From contig NZ_MJAH01000032.1 in assembly GCF_001746295.1 (NCBI RefSeq), positions 1 through 63,368 of the forward strand: a stretch of 63,368 nucleotides of DNA, written 5' to 3'. Both the position numbers and the translations under genes were made by a program. Below are positions 1 through 8,639 of the stretch, piece by piece. This DNA comes from Streptomyces sp. LUP47B. Lineage in GTDB: Bacteria; Actinomycetota; Actinomycetes; Streptomycetales; Streptomycetaceae. A model generated the notes under the pieces. That model was not told where the DNA came from and ran no database searches. It was given only the letters and a program-made list of their open reading frames with translations. Numbering within the stretch: the first letter of the stretch is position 1; each line of letters opens with the position of its first letter.

Positions 1-187
1 ATGCCTGCGGTAGTGGTATCCGGTATTAGACCCCGTTTCCAGGGCTTGTCCCAGAGTGAAGGGCAGATTGCCCACGTGTTACTCACCCGTTCGCCACTAA
101 TCCCCACCGAAGTGGTTCATCGTTCGACTTGCATGTGTTAAGCACGCCGCCAGCGTTCGTCCTGAGCCAGGATCAAACTCTCCGTGA
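1..187 (-). rRNA. 16S ribosomal RNA, 5' end only (partial)
   Basis: Read on the minus strand, this is the start of a small-subunit rRNA. The universal bacterial 5' block GAGAGTTTGATCCTGGCTC lies at about 165-183. It is followed by the helix region containing AACGCTGGCGGCGTGC and then ACACATGCAAGTCGAACG. The gene runs off the left edge of the window, so only about the first 187 bases are present. The mature 5' end is placed by family knowledge just ahead of the GAGAGTTTGAT block. The 23S and 5S genes would lie further left, outside the window. Confidence 0.97.
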
Positions 188-600
188 ATGTTTACCGGTA
201 ATCCGGTCGACACACACGAGAGCGGAGCGACCACCGGAATAAGGCGGTCGCTCACAGCGTCCTCGCTGTGTTTTCTTCAAAGGAACCTCGCCACCGGAAC
301 AAGTCCGATGGACGGGGTATCAACATATCTGGCGTTGATTTTTGGCACGCTGTTGAGTTCTCAAGGAACGGATGCTTCCTTTGTACTCACCCTCTCGGGC
401 TTTCCTCCGGGCTTTTCCCTTCGGTCTTGCGTTTCCGACTCTATCAGATCCTTTCGGGCCTGATTCCCTGTCGGCGGGGCCTTTCGACATTCACTACGTT
501 AGCCGACTCCCTCGGCAACTCATAATCGAGTCCGCGAGTTCGAATTCAAACGTGCGAGCACGCCGAAGTCGCCCCCGCTGAGGGGATGTCGTAGGTAGTG
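188..600 (-). promoter_or_regulatory. rRNA operon leader and promoter region
   Basis: This 400-base stretch upstream of the 16S gene has no credible protein gene. On the minus strand it contains the actinobacterial rRNA-leader signature TTGAGAACTCAACAGCGTG (about 346-364), which belongs to the antitermination and processing region. A TAGAGT -10-like hexamer is at 438-443, read on the minus strand. Further upstream, around 500-550, a more AT-rich stretch has a TTGAAT/ATTATG pair at about 17 bp spacing. Streptomyces rRNA operons usually have several tandem promoters in this position. Individual start sites cannot be fixed by eye. Confidence 0.75.
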
Positions 601-681
601 GTTTGGCCGCTCTCGGCTGCTGGCGATCGCCGTAACCGGTTCAAGCGGCTCGGGCCACGTTACGCATCTTCCAAGAGCGAG

Positions 682-1323
682 TCAACTTGAGCGGCGCCTC
701 GGCACATGGGCCCGATAGGGGCTCACCGTCGGATCATTGGCGATCCGGAACCGCCAGGGGTGCACGCCCCCGTCGCCGGCCACTCCGGTCCGCGGACCGT
801 TGAGTACCTGGTCGGAGGCGACCGGGGTGCCGGTGAGCATCCTCAGAGGGGTCTCACCGGACGCGCACGCGTCCGTGCCGTCCAGGGCCCGGTCCACGCC
901 CAGGGCTGTGGCCAGGCGGGCCGGCCCTTTGGCCAGTTCCGTGTCATTTCGGGCCGAGAGTCGACGTTTGCGCGCCAGATCCGCCCCTTCGAGGACCTCG
1001 CCGGCGCGGAGCAGGACGGCGCTCGCCCGGCCCTCCGGCCCGCACACCAGGTTCATGCAGAACCACATGCCGTAGGTGAAGTAGACGTACACATGCCCAG
1101 GCGGACCGAACATCACCTCGTTGCGGGCCGTGCGGCCGCGATAGGCGTGGGAGCCCGGGTCGTTCGGACCGTCGTAGGCCTCGACCTCTGTGAGGCGCAC
1201 GGTGATCGGCCCGTCCGGAGTCGTGCGGACAAGCGTGCGGCCGAGGAGGTCGGGGGCGACTTCCAGTACAGGGCGGTCGAAGAACTCTCGTGGCAGTGGC
1301 GTACGGTCCGGGGGCGTGATCAT
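682..1323 (-). CDS. DNA-3-methyladenine glycosylase (AAG/MPG family)
   Basis: This 213-residue protein excises alkylated purines (3-methyladenine, hypoxanthine) from DNA as the first step of base-excision repair. It matches the AAG/MPG fold family. The N-terminal LPREFFDRPVLEVAPDLLG is followed by the conserved core TEVEAYDGPNDPGSHAYRG, which carries the catalytic Glu. Next comes the GHVYVYFTYGMWFCMN block. The later segment with LAKGPARLATALG is also typical. Its length is normal for bacterial AAG proteins. It is transcribed towards the rRNA operon, whose promoters begin just downstream. The ATG start at 1323 gives a complete N-terminal domain. Confidence 0.93.
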   Translation of the reverse strand: MITPPDRTPLPREFFDRPVLEVAPDLLGRTLVRTTPDGPITVRLTEVEAYDGPNDPGSHAYRGRTARNEVMFGPPGHVYVYFTYGMWFCMNLVCGPEGRASAVLLRAGEVLEGADLARKRRLSARNDTELAKGPARLATALGVDRALDGTDACASGETPLRMLTGTPVASDQVLNGPRTGVAGDGGVHPWRFRIANDPTVSPYRAHVPRRRSS

Positions 1324-1465
1324 GGCGTACGAGCGTAGTCCAGACGGGTGTGTGCCAAGGGGTGGTCAAGGGTTCGTCCGCTTGCCAGGGTGATGGCGCG
1401 GAACCGACCACGGCCGGATCGCGTTTGTAGGGATCAGGAATCCGCGCGTTCTTAAGAGGAGAGAC

Positions 1466-2248
1466 ATGGCGTTCAAGAAGCTGCTCGCGAGCCTGGGGGC
1501 CGGCGGGGCTTCGGTGGAGACGGTGCTGACCGAGGTCAACGTCGTCCCGGGTGGTGTCGTCCAGGGCGAGGTCCGGATCCAGGGTGGGTCCGTCGACCAG
1601 GAGATCGAGGGGCTGTCGGTCGGGCTCCAGGCCAAGGTCGAGGTCGAGAGCGGCGACCAGGAGTACAAGCAGGACATCGAGTTCACCAGGGTCTCGCTCG
1701 GCGGTGCCTTCACGCTTCAGGCGAACGCGGTGCACGCGGTGCCGTTCGGTCTGGAGATCCCCTGGGAGACGCCGATCACGACGATCGACGGCCAGGCGCT
1801 GCGCGGCATGAACGTCGGTGTGACCACCGAGCTGGCGATCGCGCGAGCCGTGGACTCCGGTGACCTGGACCCGGTCAGCGTGCACCCGCTGCCCGCGCAG
1901 AAGGCGATCCTGGACGCGTTCGTCCAGCTGGGCTTCCGTTTCAAGAACGCGGATCTGGAGCGCGGCCACATCCGTGGAACGCGGCAGCAGCTGCCGTTCT
2001 ACCAGGAGATCGAGTTCTTCCCGCCGCAGCAGTATCGCGGGCTCAACCAGGTCGAGTTGAGCTTTGTCGCGGACGGCAACGCGATGGACGTCGTGCTGGA
2101 GATGGACAAGAAGCCGGGGCTGTTCAGCGAGGGCAGTGACACCTTCCGGTCCTTCCAGGTGGGTCTGCACGACTACCAGAGCACCGACTGGGCCGCCTAC
2201 CTCAACCAGTGGCTGTCCGAGGTCGGCAGCAAGCGCAACTGGTTCTAG
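1466..2248 (+). CDS. Spo0M-like sporulation-control protein
   Basis: This 260-residue protein belongs to the Spo0M family (arrestin-like beta-sandwich), known in Bacillus as a modulator of sporulation and also found throughout Streptomyces. The start MAFKKLLASLGAGGASVETV and the following VNVVPGGVVQGEVRIQGG are diagnostic. The central HPLPAQKAILDAFVQLGFRF is also shared by family members. No signal peptide or membrane segment is visible, so it should be cytoplasmic. A ribosome-binding site AAGAGGAG lies 7 bases ahead of the ATG. The gene is followed closely by a YbhB-like gene on the same strand, so the two may be co-transcribed. The Streptomyces role is not established. Confidence 0.9.
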   Translation: MAFKKLLASLGAGGASVETVLTEVNVVPGGVVQGEVRIQGGSVDQEIEGLSVGLQAKVEVESGDQEYKQDIEFTRVSLGGAFTLQANAVHAVPFGLEIPWETPITTIDGQALRGMNVGVTTELAIARAVDSGDLDPVSVHPLPAQKAILDAFVQLGFRFKNADLERGHIRGTRQQLPFYQEIEFFPPQQYRGLNQVELSFVADGNAMDVVLEMDKKPGLFSEGSDTFRSFQVGLHDYQSTDWAAYLNQWLSEVGSKRNWF

Positions 2249-2291
2249 GCTCGGAACTGCTGATTCCGGTAATCGACCAGGAGGTACCGAG

Positions 2292-2831
2292 GTGACCGAG
2301 CTCAAGCGGCGGCCGCTCCCCCATGACTTCCATCCGCCCGTACCGTCGTTCACGGTGACGAGCGAGGACGTGCAGGACGGCGGCAAGCTCAAGGACGCTC
2401 AGGTCTACGCGGCCGACAACACCTCTCCGCAGCTGCGCTGGGAGGGTTTCCCGCCGGAGACCAAGAGCTTCGCCGTGACCTGCTACGACCCCGACGCGCC
2501 CACGGGCAGCGGGTTCTGGCACTGGGTCGTGTTCGACATCCCGGCCTCGGTGACCGAGTTGCCGGTGGGCGCGGGCGGCGGCAAGTTCGAGGGGCTGCCG
2601 GAGGGTGCCGTACAGGCGCGGAACGACTACGGGTCGAAGGGCTTCGGTGGGGCCGCTCCGCCGGCCGGGGACGGGCCGCACCGGTACGTCTTCACCGTGT
2701 ACGCGGTGGACCAGGAGAGGCTCGGGCCCGATTCCGATGCCTCTCCTGCCGTTGTGGGTTTCAACCTGCGTTTCCACGCGATCGCGCGTGCTCACCTGAT
2801 CGGTGAGTACGAGGTGCCCGCCGAAGACTGA
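2292..2831 (+). CDS. YbhB/YbcL family (Raf kinase inhibitor-like) protein
   Basis: This 179-residue protein is a bacterial phosphatidylethanolamine-binding-protein homologue. Diagnostic blocks are ADNTSPQLRWEGFP, CYDPDAPTGSGFWHWVVFDI and the late GPHRYVFTVYAVD. Family members bind small anionic ligands, and their bacterial function is uncertain. The GTG start at 2292 is preferred. It follows CAGGAGGTACCGAG, a strong Shine-Dalgarno sequence, and gives the usual family length. An upstream in-frame extension overlaps the Spo0M-like gene and looks unrelated. It starts 43 bases after that gene ends, which suggests a two-gene operon ending in the hairpin at 2847-2890. Confidence 0.92.
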   Translation: MTELKRRPLPHDFHPPVPSFTVTSEDVQDGGKLKDAQVYAADNTSPQLRWEGFPPETKSFAVTCYDPDAPTGSGFWHWVVFDIPASVTELPVGAGGGKFEGLPEGAVQARNDYGSKGFGGAAPPAGDGPHRYVFTVYAVDQERLGPDSDASPAVVGFNLRFHAIARAHLIGEYEVPAED

Positions 2832-2846
2832 CGTTCACTGAGCGTT

Positions 2847-2890
2847 TGCCCGCCTCTGGTCTTGGAATTGATCAGGGGCGGGCACTTTTT
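2847..2890 (+). terminator. Rho-independent-type terminator
   Basis: An inverted repeat (TGCCCGCCTCTG with CAGGGGCGGGCA) separated by about 20 bases is followed by CTTTTTATT. It lies 16 bases after the YbhB-like stop codon, the expected place for a terminator of that operon. Confidence 0.75.
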
Positions 2891-2982
2891 ATTGCGTTGT
2901 CCATCTCGGCGTGCCCGGCCAGAGTTGATCCAAGCCCAAGCCCGCCAAGGGGTGGGCCGGTGCGCACGGGAGGTGGGCTGGT

Positions 2983-3489
2983 ATGCGGGACACGCTGGTA
3001 CTCAACGCGAGCTTCGAGCCGCTGTCGACGGTGACGTTGAACCGAGCCGTCGTTCTGGTGCTTCAGGACAAGGCCGTCGTCGAGCAGTCCCACCCCGAAC
3101 TGCGCATGCGCGGGGCCGCGGTCGACATACCGGCGCCCCGGGTGATCAGGCTGTGCAGGTATGTACGGGTGCCCTTCCGAAGACAAGCCCCATGGTCTCG
3201 GCGGGGTGTTCTGGTGCGTGACCGGAACAGGTGCGCGTACTGCGGGCGGCGGGCGACGACCGTGGACCACGTGGTGCCGCGGTCTCAGGGTGGTCAGGAC
3301 ACCTGGCTGAACACGGTGGCCTCCTGCGCGGAGGACAACCACCGCAAGGCGAACCGGACTCCGGCGGAGGCGGGGATGCCGTTGCTGCGGGAGCCGTTCG
3401 AGCCGACTCCGGCCGACGCGATGCTGCTGTCGCTGGGGCACGAGGACTTCTCCGCGCTGCCGGAGTGGTTGGCGCGGGACGCCGCCTGA
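2983..3489 (+). CDS. HNH endonuclease family protein
   Basis: This 168-residue protein has an N-terminal domain beginning MRDTLVLNASFEPLSTVTLN and a C-terminal HNH nuclease fold. A zinc-binding CAYCG motif lies near residue 86. It is followed by TTVDHVVPRSQGG, with the catalytic His. The CAEDNHRKANRTPAEAG stretch supplies the N and second H residues. This architecture is universal in actinobacteria and is usually annotated simply as HNH endonuclease; its physiological substrate is not known. A GGGAGGTGGG ribosome-binding site supports the ATG at 2983. It stands alone between two terminators. Confidence 0.9.
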   Translation: MRDTLVLNASFEPLSTVTLNRAVVLVLQDKAVVEQSHPELRMRGAAVDIPAPRVIRLCRYVRVPFRRQAPWSRRGVLVRDRNRCAYCGRRATTVDHVVPRSQGGQDTWLNTVASCAEDNHRKANRTPAEAGMPLLREPFEPTPADAMLLSLGHEDFSALPEWLARDAA

Positions 3490-3506
3490 GCATCTGCCGG
3501 CATCGG

Positions 3507-3590
3507 TTTGTTGGCGCGGGTTCGTCGTGGCTTGTCGCGCCCCGCGGCGGAGCCGCATGTCGATACAGCCCCGCGCCCCCAAGTACGTTG
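3507..3590. repeat. Streptomyces-type intergenic repeat
   Basis: The stretch running from GCGGGTTCGTCGTGGCTTGTC to CAGCCCCGCGCCCC resembles a family of short, G+C-rich intergenic elements that I recall as very common between genes in Streptomyces chromosomes. The related element at 7013-7106 shares the TTCGTGGCTGGTCGCGC and CCCCGCGCCCC parts. Together they suggest one dispersed repeat family. Its function is unknown. It may act as a transcript end or structure element, since here it sits at the 3' end of the HNH gene. Confidence 0.5.
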
Positions 3591-3625
3591 GGGCCCGCCT
3601 TCGTTGGGAAGGCGGGCCCCTTTGT
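3591..3625. terminator. Bidirectional terminator between convergent genes
   Basis: An 11-bp perfect stem GGGCCCGCCTT / AAGGCGGGCCC with a 7-base loop is followed by CCTTTG. It lies between the HNH gene (plus) and the stomatin-like gene (minus) and can serve both. Confidence 0.75.
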
Positions 3626-3643
3626 CGTACGGGAATTCCTGTT

Positions 3644-4582
3644 TCAGTCGATCTTCGGGGTCTCCCGGCGGTCCGAGCCGCCGTTGCCTCCGCTCGAACC
3701 ACCGCCGAAGTTGCCGAAGTTGCCCATGGCTCCGGAGAGGCCCTTGAGGGCGTCGCCGATTTCGCTGGGGACGATCCAGAGCTTGTTGGCGTCGCCCTCG
3801 GCGATCTTGGGGAGCATCTGGAGGTACTGGTACGACAGGAGCTTCTGGTCGGGGTCGCCGGCGTGAATCGCTTCGAACACCGTGCGGACCGCCTGGGCCT
3901 CGCCCTCGGCGCGCAGGGCCGCGGCCTTGGCCTCGCCCTCGGCGCGCAGGATCTGGGACTGCTTCTCACCTTCAGCGGTGAGGATCGCGGCCTGTCGCGT
4001 ACCTTCGGCGGTGAGGATCGCGGCGCGCTTGTCACGGTCGGCGCGCATCTGCTTCTCCATCGAGTCCTGGATGGAGGTCGGGGGCTCGATGGCCTTCAGT
4101 TCCACGCGGTTGACGCGGATGCCCCACTTGCCGGTGGCCTCGTCGAGGACGCCGCGCAGGGCCGCGTTGATCTCCTCGCGGGAGGTCAGAGTGCGCTCCA
4201 GGTCCATGCCACCGATGATGTTGCGGAGCGTGGTGACGGTGAGCTGCTCGATGGCCTGGATGTAGCTGGCGACCTCGTAGGTCGCGGCCCGGGCGTCGGT
4301 CACCTGGTAGTAGATGACAGTGTCGATGTTGACGACCAGGTTGTCCTGGGTGATCACCGGCTGCGGCGGGAACGGCACGACCTGTTCACGCAGGTCGATG
4401 CGGTTGCGGATGGTGTCTATGAACGGGACGACGATGTTGAGGCCCGCGTTGAGTGTCCGCGTGTAGCGGCCGAACCGCTCCACGATCGCGGCACTCGCCT
4501 GCGGGATGACCTGGATCGTCTTGATGAGGGCGATGAAGACCAACACCACCAGGATGATCAAGACGATGATGACCGGTTCCAT
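3644..4582 (-). CDS. Stomatin/SPFH-family membrane protein (QmcA-like)
   Basis: This 312-residue protein has one N-terminal membrane anchor (residues about 4-22, VIIVLIILVVLVFIALI). An SPFH/band-7 domain follows (SAAIVERFGRYTRTLNAGLN through LERTLTSREEINAALRG). Next is a long helical stretch with repeated ILTAEG/ILRAEG/LRAEG units at about 198-230, typical of SPFH oligomers. The C-terminus is Gly/Asn-rich. SPFH proteins form membrane microdomain scaffolds and partner proteases or NfeD proteins. An NfeD gene lies immediately upstream on the same strand (4713-5153), which is the classic stomatin-NfeD gene pair. Confidence 0.94.
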   Translation of the reverse strand: MEPVIIVLIILVVLVFIALIKTIQVIPQASAAIVERFGRYTRTLNAGLNIVVPFIDTIRNRIDLREQVVPFPPQPVITQDNLVVNIDTVIYYQVTDARAATYEVASYIQAIEQLTVTTLRNIIGGMDLERTLTSREEINAALRGVLDEATGKWGIRVNRVELKAIEPPTSIQDSMEKQMRADRDKRAAILTAEGTRQAAILTAEGEKQSQILRAEGEAKAAALRAEGEAQAVRTVFEAIHAGDPDQKLLSYQYLQMLPKIAEGDANKLWIVPSEIGDALKGLSGAMGNFGNFGGGSSGGNGGSDRRETPKID

Positions 4583-4712
4583 CGTGCTCCCCGTGCCCTT
4601 CTCTGCCTCGGCGTTCTCGGAAGATCTTATGGTTGTTGAAGATCTTGCTGGTCGAGTCTGACAGACCGTCCCGTAACTCGTGGTGCGTTCCGTTCAGTTG
4701 CATCCTGCGAGG

Positions 4713-5153
4713 TCACATGACGATCGCCGTGGCTCCCTCGATGTCCACGACATCCACTTCCTGGCCCGCTTCGTAGGCCCGGCCGGTGTCCAGAGATCGG
4801 GCCGACCAGACCTCGCCGGCGAGCTTGATCCGGCCGCCCGCGTGGTCGACGCGTTCCAGGACGACGGCCTGTTTCCCCTTCAACGCGTCGACGCCCGTGA
4901 CGAGTTGGGGCCGCTGGGAGCGGTGCCGGGTCGCGATGGGTCGTACGACGGCGATGAGGGCCACCGAGACGACGGCGAAGACGAGCACCTGGACGACGAT
5001 GTCACCGCCGAGTCCGGCCGCGATCGCGGCGGCGGCGGCGCCGACCGCGAGCATGCCGAACTCCGGCATCGCGGTCACCACGAGCGGGATTCCGAGCGCA
5101 GCCGCGCCGACAAGCCACCACACCCATGCGTCGATGTCGTTCACATGGGTCAT
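4713..5153 (-). CDS. NfeD-family membrane protein
   Basis: This 146-residue protein has three or four hydrophobic segments in the first 80 residues (VWWLVGAAALGIPLVVTAMP and following). A C-terminal OB-fold domain follows, with the motif TGVDALKGKQAVVLERVDH and GEVWSARS. That is the short NfeD type without the protease domain. NfeD proteins are encoded next to stomatin-like genes and are thought to act together in membrane quality control. The stomatin partner lies 130 bases downstream. The spacer between them contains no obvious terminator. Confidence 0.93.
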   Translation of the reverse strand: MTHVNDIDAWVWWLVGAAALGIPLVVTAMPEFGMLAVGAAAAAIAAGLGGDIVVQVLVFAVVSVALIAVVRPIATRHRSQRPQLVTGVDALKGKQAVVLERVDHAGGRIKLAGEVWSARSLDTGRAYEAGQEVDVVDIEGATAIVM

Positions 5154-5238
5154 GGTAGGTGCGGCAGACCGCTGCGGACAGGGCGCGATGGGGCGGGAAG
5201 GGGCTTCTTACCCGTGTTTTTGCGGGGACTTCACGTGA

Positions 5239-6036
<798 letters not shown>

Positions 6037-6175
6037 GAGCGCGTTGTCTCCCCTTGCAGTGTGACCGGTGTCGGCGTCTCGGCTGTCGCGTGCGCGTTTT
6101 GGGCGCAGCCCTCGAAGAAATCTACGCCACCGGTCGGCCGCTCCCATCCATCGGTCCGGTCCTTAGGCTGGGGGC

Positions 6176-6964
6176 ATGCTCTCGGAACCGCGCTCTGGAC
6201 GCCTTGCCGCTTGGGGAAACAGTCTTTTGGCCGGACTTGTCTCGCCGGACGACGCCGTGCTGGCGATCGTCGGTGACGATGCCGTGCACCGGGTCGAAGG
6301 GCTGCCGGGTGAGACGGCGGCCGTCGGTCTGACGCTGGCGCTGGGGCGGCTGCGGTCGCTCGGCGTGACGGGTCTGCGGGTCGCGCTGCCCGCGCCCGGG
6401 CATCCGCTGGGGCTGAGCGGGCCGCCGGATTTCAACGCGCGGGCGTTGGAGGCGGAGGAGGCGGTGGTCTGTCACGGCGTCGCGCTGGGGCTGGTGCCGG
6501 AGGTGTACGAGGCCGGGCCGTCGGGTGATGTGCATGTCGAGGTGGTGTGGCATGTGCTGCCGGTGCGGGAGGCTCCGCCGGCGGACGTTCCCTCGCTGGG
6601 TGAGGCCGAGCGGGAGCTCGCGGAGGCGCTCCGGGAGGCGACCGAGGTGTTGTCGGGGCTGGACCTGGCCGGCTCGGGGCCGGTGGCGGAGGCGGCGATC
6701 GATGCGTACCGGGCCCGGGCCGAGCGGGGGCGGGAGGTTCTGGCGCCGGGGTATCCGCCTCGGGCGGTACGGGTGTTGGAGCTTGCTCAGCGGGTGGGTT
6801 TGTTGGTGTCGCTGGCCTATGAGAACGGGCACGGGGGTGCGGTCAGCTCCGCCGAGATGCGGGCTCGGGGGGAGGCGTTGCGGCCGGTGGAACGGACGGG
6901 GCGGCGGGCGCAGGTGGCTGCGTACAACGCGTATGTGGAGGAGTTGGAGCGAGGGGTGCGGTGA
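6176..6964 (+). CDS. Conserved actinobacterial hypothetical protein
   Basis: This 262-residue protein has no domain I recognise with confidence. It begins MLSEPRSGRLAAWGNSLLAG and is rich in Ala, Gly, Glu and Val. It has no signal peptide or membrane segment. The third-position G/C bias is strong throughout, so it is a real gene. The final third is helical and charged (YRARAERGREVLAPGYPP). The first two-thirds look like an alpha/beta domain. No clear ribosome-binding site precedes the ATG, so the transcript may be leaderless, as is common in Streptomyces. I recall similar proteins beside this ABC ATPase in other Streptomyces, but no function. Confidence 0.8.
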   Translation: MLSEPRSGRLAAWGNSLLAGLVSPDDAVLAIVGDDAVHRVEGLPGETAAVGLTLALGRLRSLGVTGLRVALPAPGHPLGLSGPPDFNARALEAEEAVVCHGVALGLVPEVYEAGPSGDVHVEVVWHVLPVREAPPADVPSLGEAERELAEALREATEVLSGLDLAGSGPVAEAAIDAYRARAERGREVLAPGYPPRAVRVLELAQRVGLLVSLAYENGHGGAVSSAEMRARGEALRPVERTGRRAQVAAYNAYVEELERGVR

Positions 6965-7012
6965 GCTGCGCCTGAGGATGTGCCTCGCTGTGCCGTCGTG
7001 CGGGTGCGGGTG

Positions 7013-7106
7013 GTTCGTGGCTGGTCGCGCAGTTCCCCGCGCCCCTGGGTGGGTGCAGCCGAGGCTCGCACGACCGCACCCAACTGCTTTTAGGGGCGCG
7101 GGGAGC
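7013..7106. repeat. Streptomyces-type intergenic inverted repeat
   Basis: The left arm GTTCCCCGCGCCCCT (about 7032-7046) pairs with AGGGGCGCGGGGAGC (7092-7106). The inner bases GGGTGGGTGC and GCACCCAACTGC also pair partly, giving a long hairpin. Its left flank TTCGTGGCTGGTCGCGC resembles the element at 3507-3590. It lies between the hypothetical gene ending at 6964 and the chaplin gene, which are convergent. Confidence 0.6.
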
Positions 7107-7114
7107 AACACCAA

Positions 7115-7147
7115 GGGCCCCACAAGTCGCGTTGACTTATGAGGCCC
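7115..7147 (-). terminator. Terminator hairpin of the first chaplin gene
   Basis: The arms GGGCCCCACAAGTC and GACTTATGAGGCCC form a long, nearly perfect hairpin around GCGTT. It lies 19 bases beyond the chaplin stop codon, so it probably ends that transcript. Confidence 0.65.
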
Positions 7148-7165
7148 CGTCGCTCAGACCCGACG

Positions 7166-7405
7166 TCAGTCGTTCGCGCCCGCGTTGCCGAAGGCGGGGT
7201 TGAGCGCGCCGATGAGGTTGGCGGTGTTGCCGACCACGTTGACCGGGACGTGCACCGGGACCTGGACGAGGTTGCCCGAGACGGCGCCCGGCGACTTCAC
7301 GGCCGCGCCGTCGGCACCCGCGTCGGCGACAGCGGCACCGGCAGCGGCACCCGTGGCGATACCGGCGACGGTCAGGGCCACGGCAGCCTTCTTGGCGATG
7401 TTCAT
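7166..7405 (-). CDS. Short chaplin lacking cysteines
   Basis: This 79-residue secreted surface protein has a Sec signal peptide (residues 1 to about 27, KKAAVALTVAGIATGAAAG). A single chaplin domain follows, containing GNLVQVPVHVPVNVVGN and LIGALNPAFGN. Short chaplins assemble into amyloid-like films on aerial hyphae and spores, lowering surface tension. The two cysteines found in most chaplins are replaced by Val and Gly/Ala, as in ChpE. The ribosome-binding site AGGAGGAA is strong. Its neighbour at 7598 is chpE itself, in the same orientation, so this looks like a ChpE-type duplicate. The terminator between the two genes suggests separate transcripts. Confidence 0.93.
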   Translation of the reverse strand: MNIAKKAAVALTVAGIATGAAAGAAVADAGADGAAVKSPGAVSGNLVQVPVHVPVNVVGNTANLIGALNPAFGNAGAND

Positions 7406-7538
7406 GAGAAGCGTTCCTCCTGCGTTTGCGAGTCCGACCCGGCCGAGGGTCGTGCGCTGATCAACGCGGCAGAGAGAAGGGACGGTACGCAGATACGAGC
7501 AGGAGTGCCCGTTCGGATCATTCGCACGACAAACGGAC

Positions 7539-7573
7539 CGGCCTCCCGGGTGCGTGGCGCACCCGGGAGGCCG
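7539..7573 (-). terminator. Terminator of chpE
   Basis: A perfect 16-bp stem (CGGCCTCCCGGGTGCG with its complement) has a 3-base loop. It lies 25 bases after the chpE stop on the minus strand. There is no U-tract, as is common for Streptomyces terminators. Confidence 0.75.
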
Positions 7574-7597
7574 AAGTCACTGCCCGCTCGGGGGAAG

Positions 7598-7840
7598 TCA
7601 GTGGTTGACGCCGAGGTTGCCGAAGGCGGGGTTCAGCGCGCCGATGACGTTCACGCTGTTGCCGACCACGTTCACCGGGACGTGCACCGGGGCCTGGATG
7701 AGGTTGCCCGAGACGACGCCGGGCGAGCCCACGGCCTTGCCGTCGGCGTGCGCGTCGGTGGCGGAGGCCATGCCGGCGCCGGCTGCGACCAGTCCGCCGG
7801 CCACCATCGTCACGGCCGCTACCTTCTTCAGGTTCTTCAC
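7598..7840 (-). CDS. chpE: Chaplin ChpE
   Basis: This 80-residue short chaplin starts VKNLKKVAAVTMVAGGLVA, a signal peptide cleaved near SAT-DAHADG. One chaplin domain follows: SGNLIQAPVHVPVNVVGN and NVIGALNPAFGNLGVNH. Chaplins form the hydrophobic amyloid layer on aerial structures. ChpE is the member lacking the conserved cysteine pair, and the lack is seen here (Val and Gly instead). The GTG start is preferred because GGAGGG lies 9 bases upstream; an in-frame upstream extension has no signal peptide at its start. The neighbouring two-component genes match the chpE context I remember from other Streptomyces. Confidence 0.95.
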   Translation of the reverse strand: MKNLKKVAAVTMVAGGLVAAGAGMASATDAHADGKAVGSPGVVSGNLIQAPVHVPVNVVGNSVNVIGALNPAFGNLGVNH

Positions 7841-7997
7841 TTCTAAGCCCTCCCTAGCGATTGCCGCGGCAGCCGCCGCAGCACGCACTGGAGAACGGCG
7901 GAGATCCACGAAGGATGCGCCATCCGGGGGACATTCCCACGACGGTATGAATCTCAGTCCGGAGCGGAACCCTCCGTGTTGCCACGTGTCTCGTGGA

Positions 7998-8639
7998 TCA
8001 ACCGGCCACACCGTGACGAACCGCCCACAGGGCCGCCTGTGTCCGGTCCGCCAGGTCGAGTTTCATCAGGATGTTCGAGACGTGTGTCTTGACGGTCTTC
8101 TCGGAGAGGACCAGCGCCCGGGCGATCTCCCGGTTGGAGCGGCCGTCCGCGATCAGCCCGAGGACCTCGCGCTCCCGCTCGGTGAGTGAACCGCCTCTGC
8201 CGTGGCCGGAGTTGTTCTCCTCCTGGGACAACAGGGCGACGGCGACCTCGGGTTGGAGCAGGATGTGGCCGGCGTGCACGGAGCGGATGGCTCCGGCGAG
8301 GGCGTCGGGGTCGACGTCCTTGTAGACGTATCCGGCGGCGCCGGCGCGCAGGGCCGGGACCACGGTGCGCTGTTCGGTGAAGCTGGTGACGATCAGCACG
8401 CGCGCGGGGTTGTTCAGTTCGCGGAGCTTGCGCAGGGCGTCGATGCCGTCCATGCCCGGCATCTTGACGTCCATGAGGACGATGTCGGGCTTCAGTTCCT
8501 CCGCGCGCTCGACGCCCTCGGCGCCGTCGGCCGCCTCGCCCACGACCTCTATGTCGTCCTGCACTTCGAGGAAGGTGCGCAGGCCCCGGCGGACGACCTG
8601 GTGGTCGTCGACGAGCAGGACCTTGATCGCGTCAGCCAC
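7998..8639 (-). CDS. NarL/LuxR-family response regulator
   Basis: This 213-residue regulator has an N-terminal receiver domain (IKVLLVDDHQVVRRGLR; phosphoacceptor Asp57 in DIVLMDVKMPGMDG; Thr in VTSF; Lys in YVYKDVD). A C-terminal LuxR-type helix-turn-helix follows (LTEREREVLGLIADGRSN to SEKTVKTHVSNILMKL, about residues 150-210). It should bind DNA when phosphorylated by the kinase encoded just upstream, whose reading frame it overlaps by 8 bases. Translational coupling is therefore likely. Targets are unknown. The chaplin gene chpE lies directly downstream in the same direction and is a reasonable candidate to examine. Confidence 0.95.
   Translation of the reverse strand: MADAIKVLLVDDHQVVRRGLRTFLEVQDDIEVVGEAADGAEGVERAEELKPDIVLMDVKMPGMDGIDALRKLRELNNPARVLIVTSFTEQRTVVPALRAGAAGYVYKDVDPDALAGAIRSVHAGHILLQPEVAVALLSQEENNSGHGRGGSLTEREREVLGLIADGRSNREIARALVLSEKTVKTHVSNILMKLDLADRTQAALWAVRHGVAG

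Noticed and set aside
188..581. Short open frames in the rRNA leader
   Set aside because: They lie in the rRNA operon promoter and leader. They have no ribosome-binding site, wrong codon bias for Streptomyces and overlap the known leader motif.
944..2392. Long open frame on the minus strand antisense to the Spo0M-like gene
   Set aside because: High G+C creates long antisense frames. Codon bias fits the plus-strand gene and the frame runs into the glycosylase gene in a different frame.
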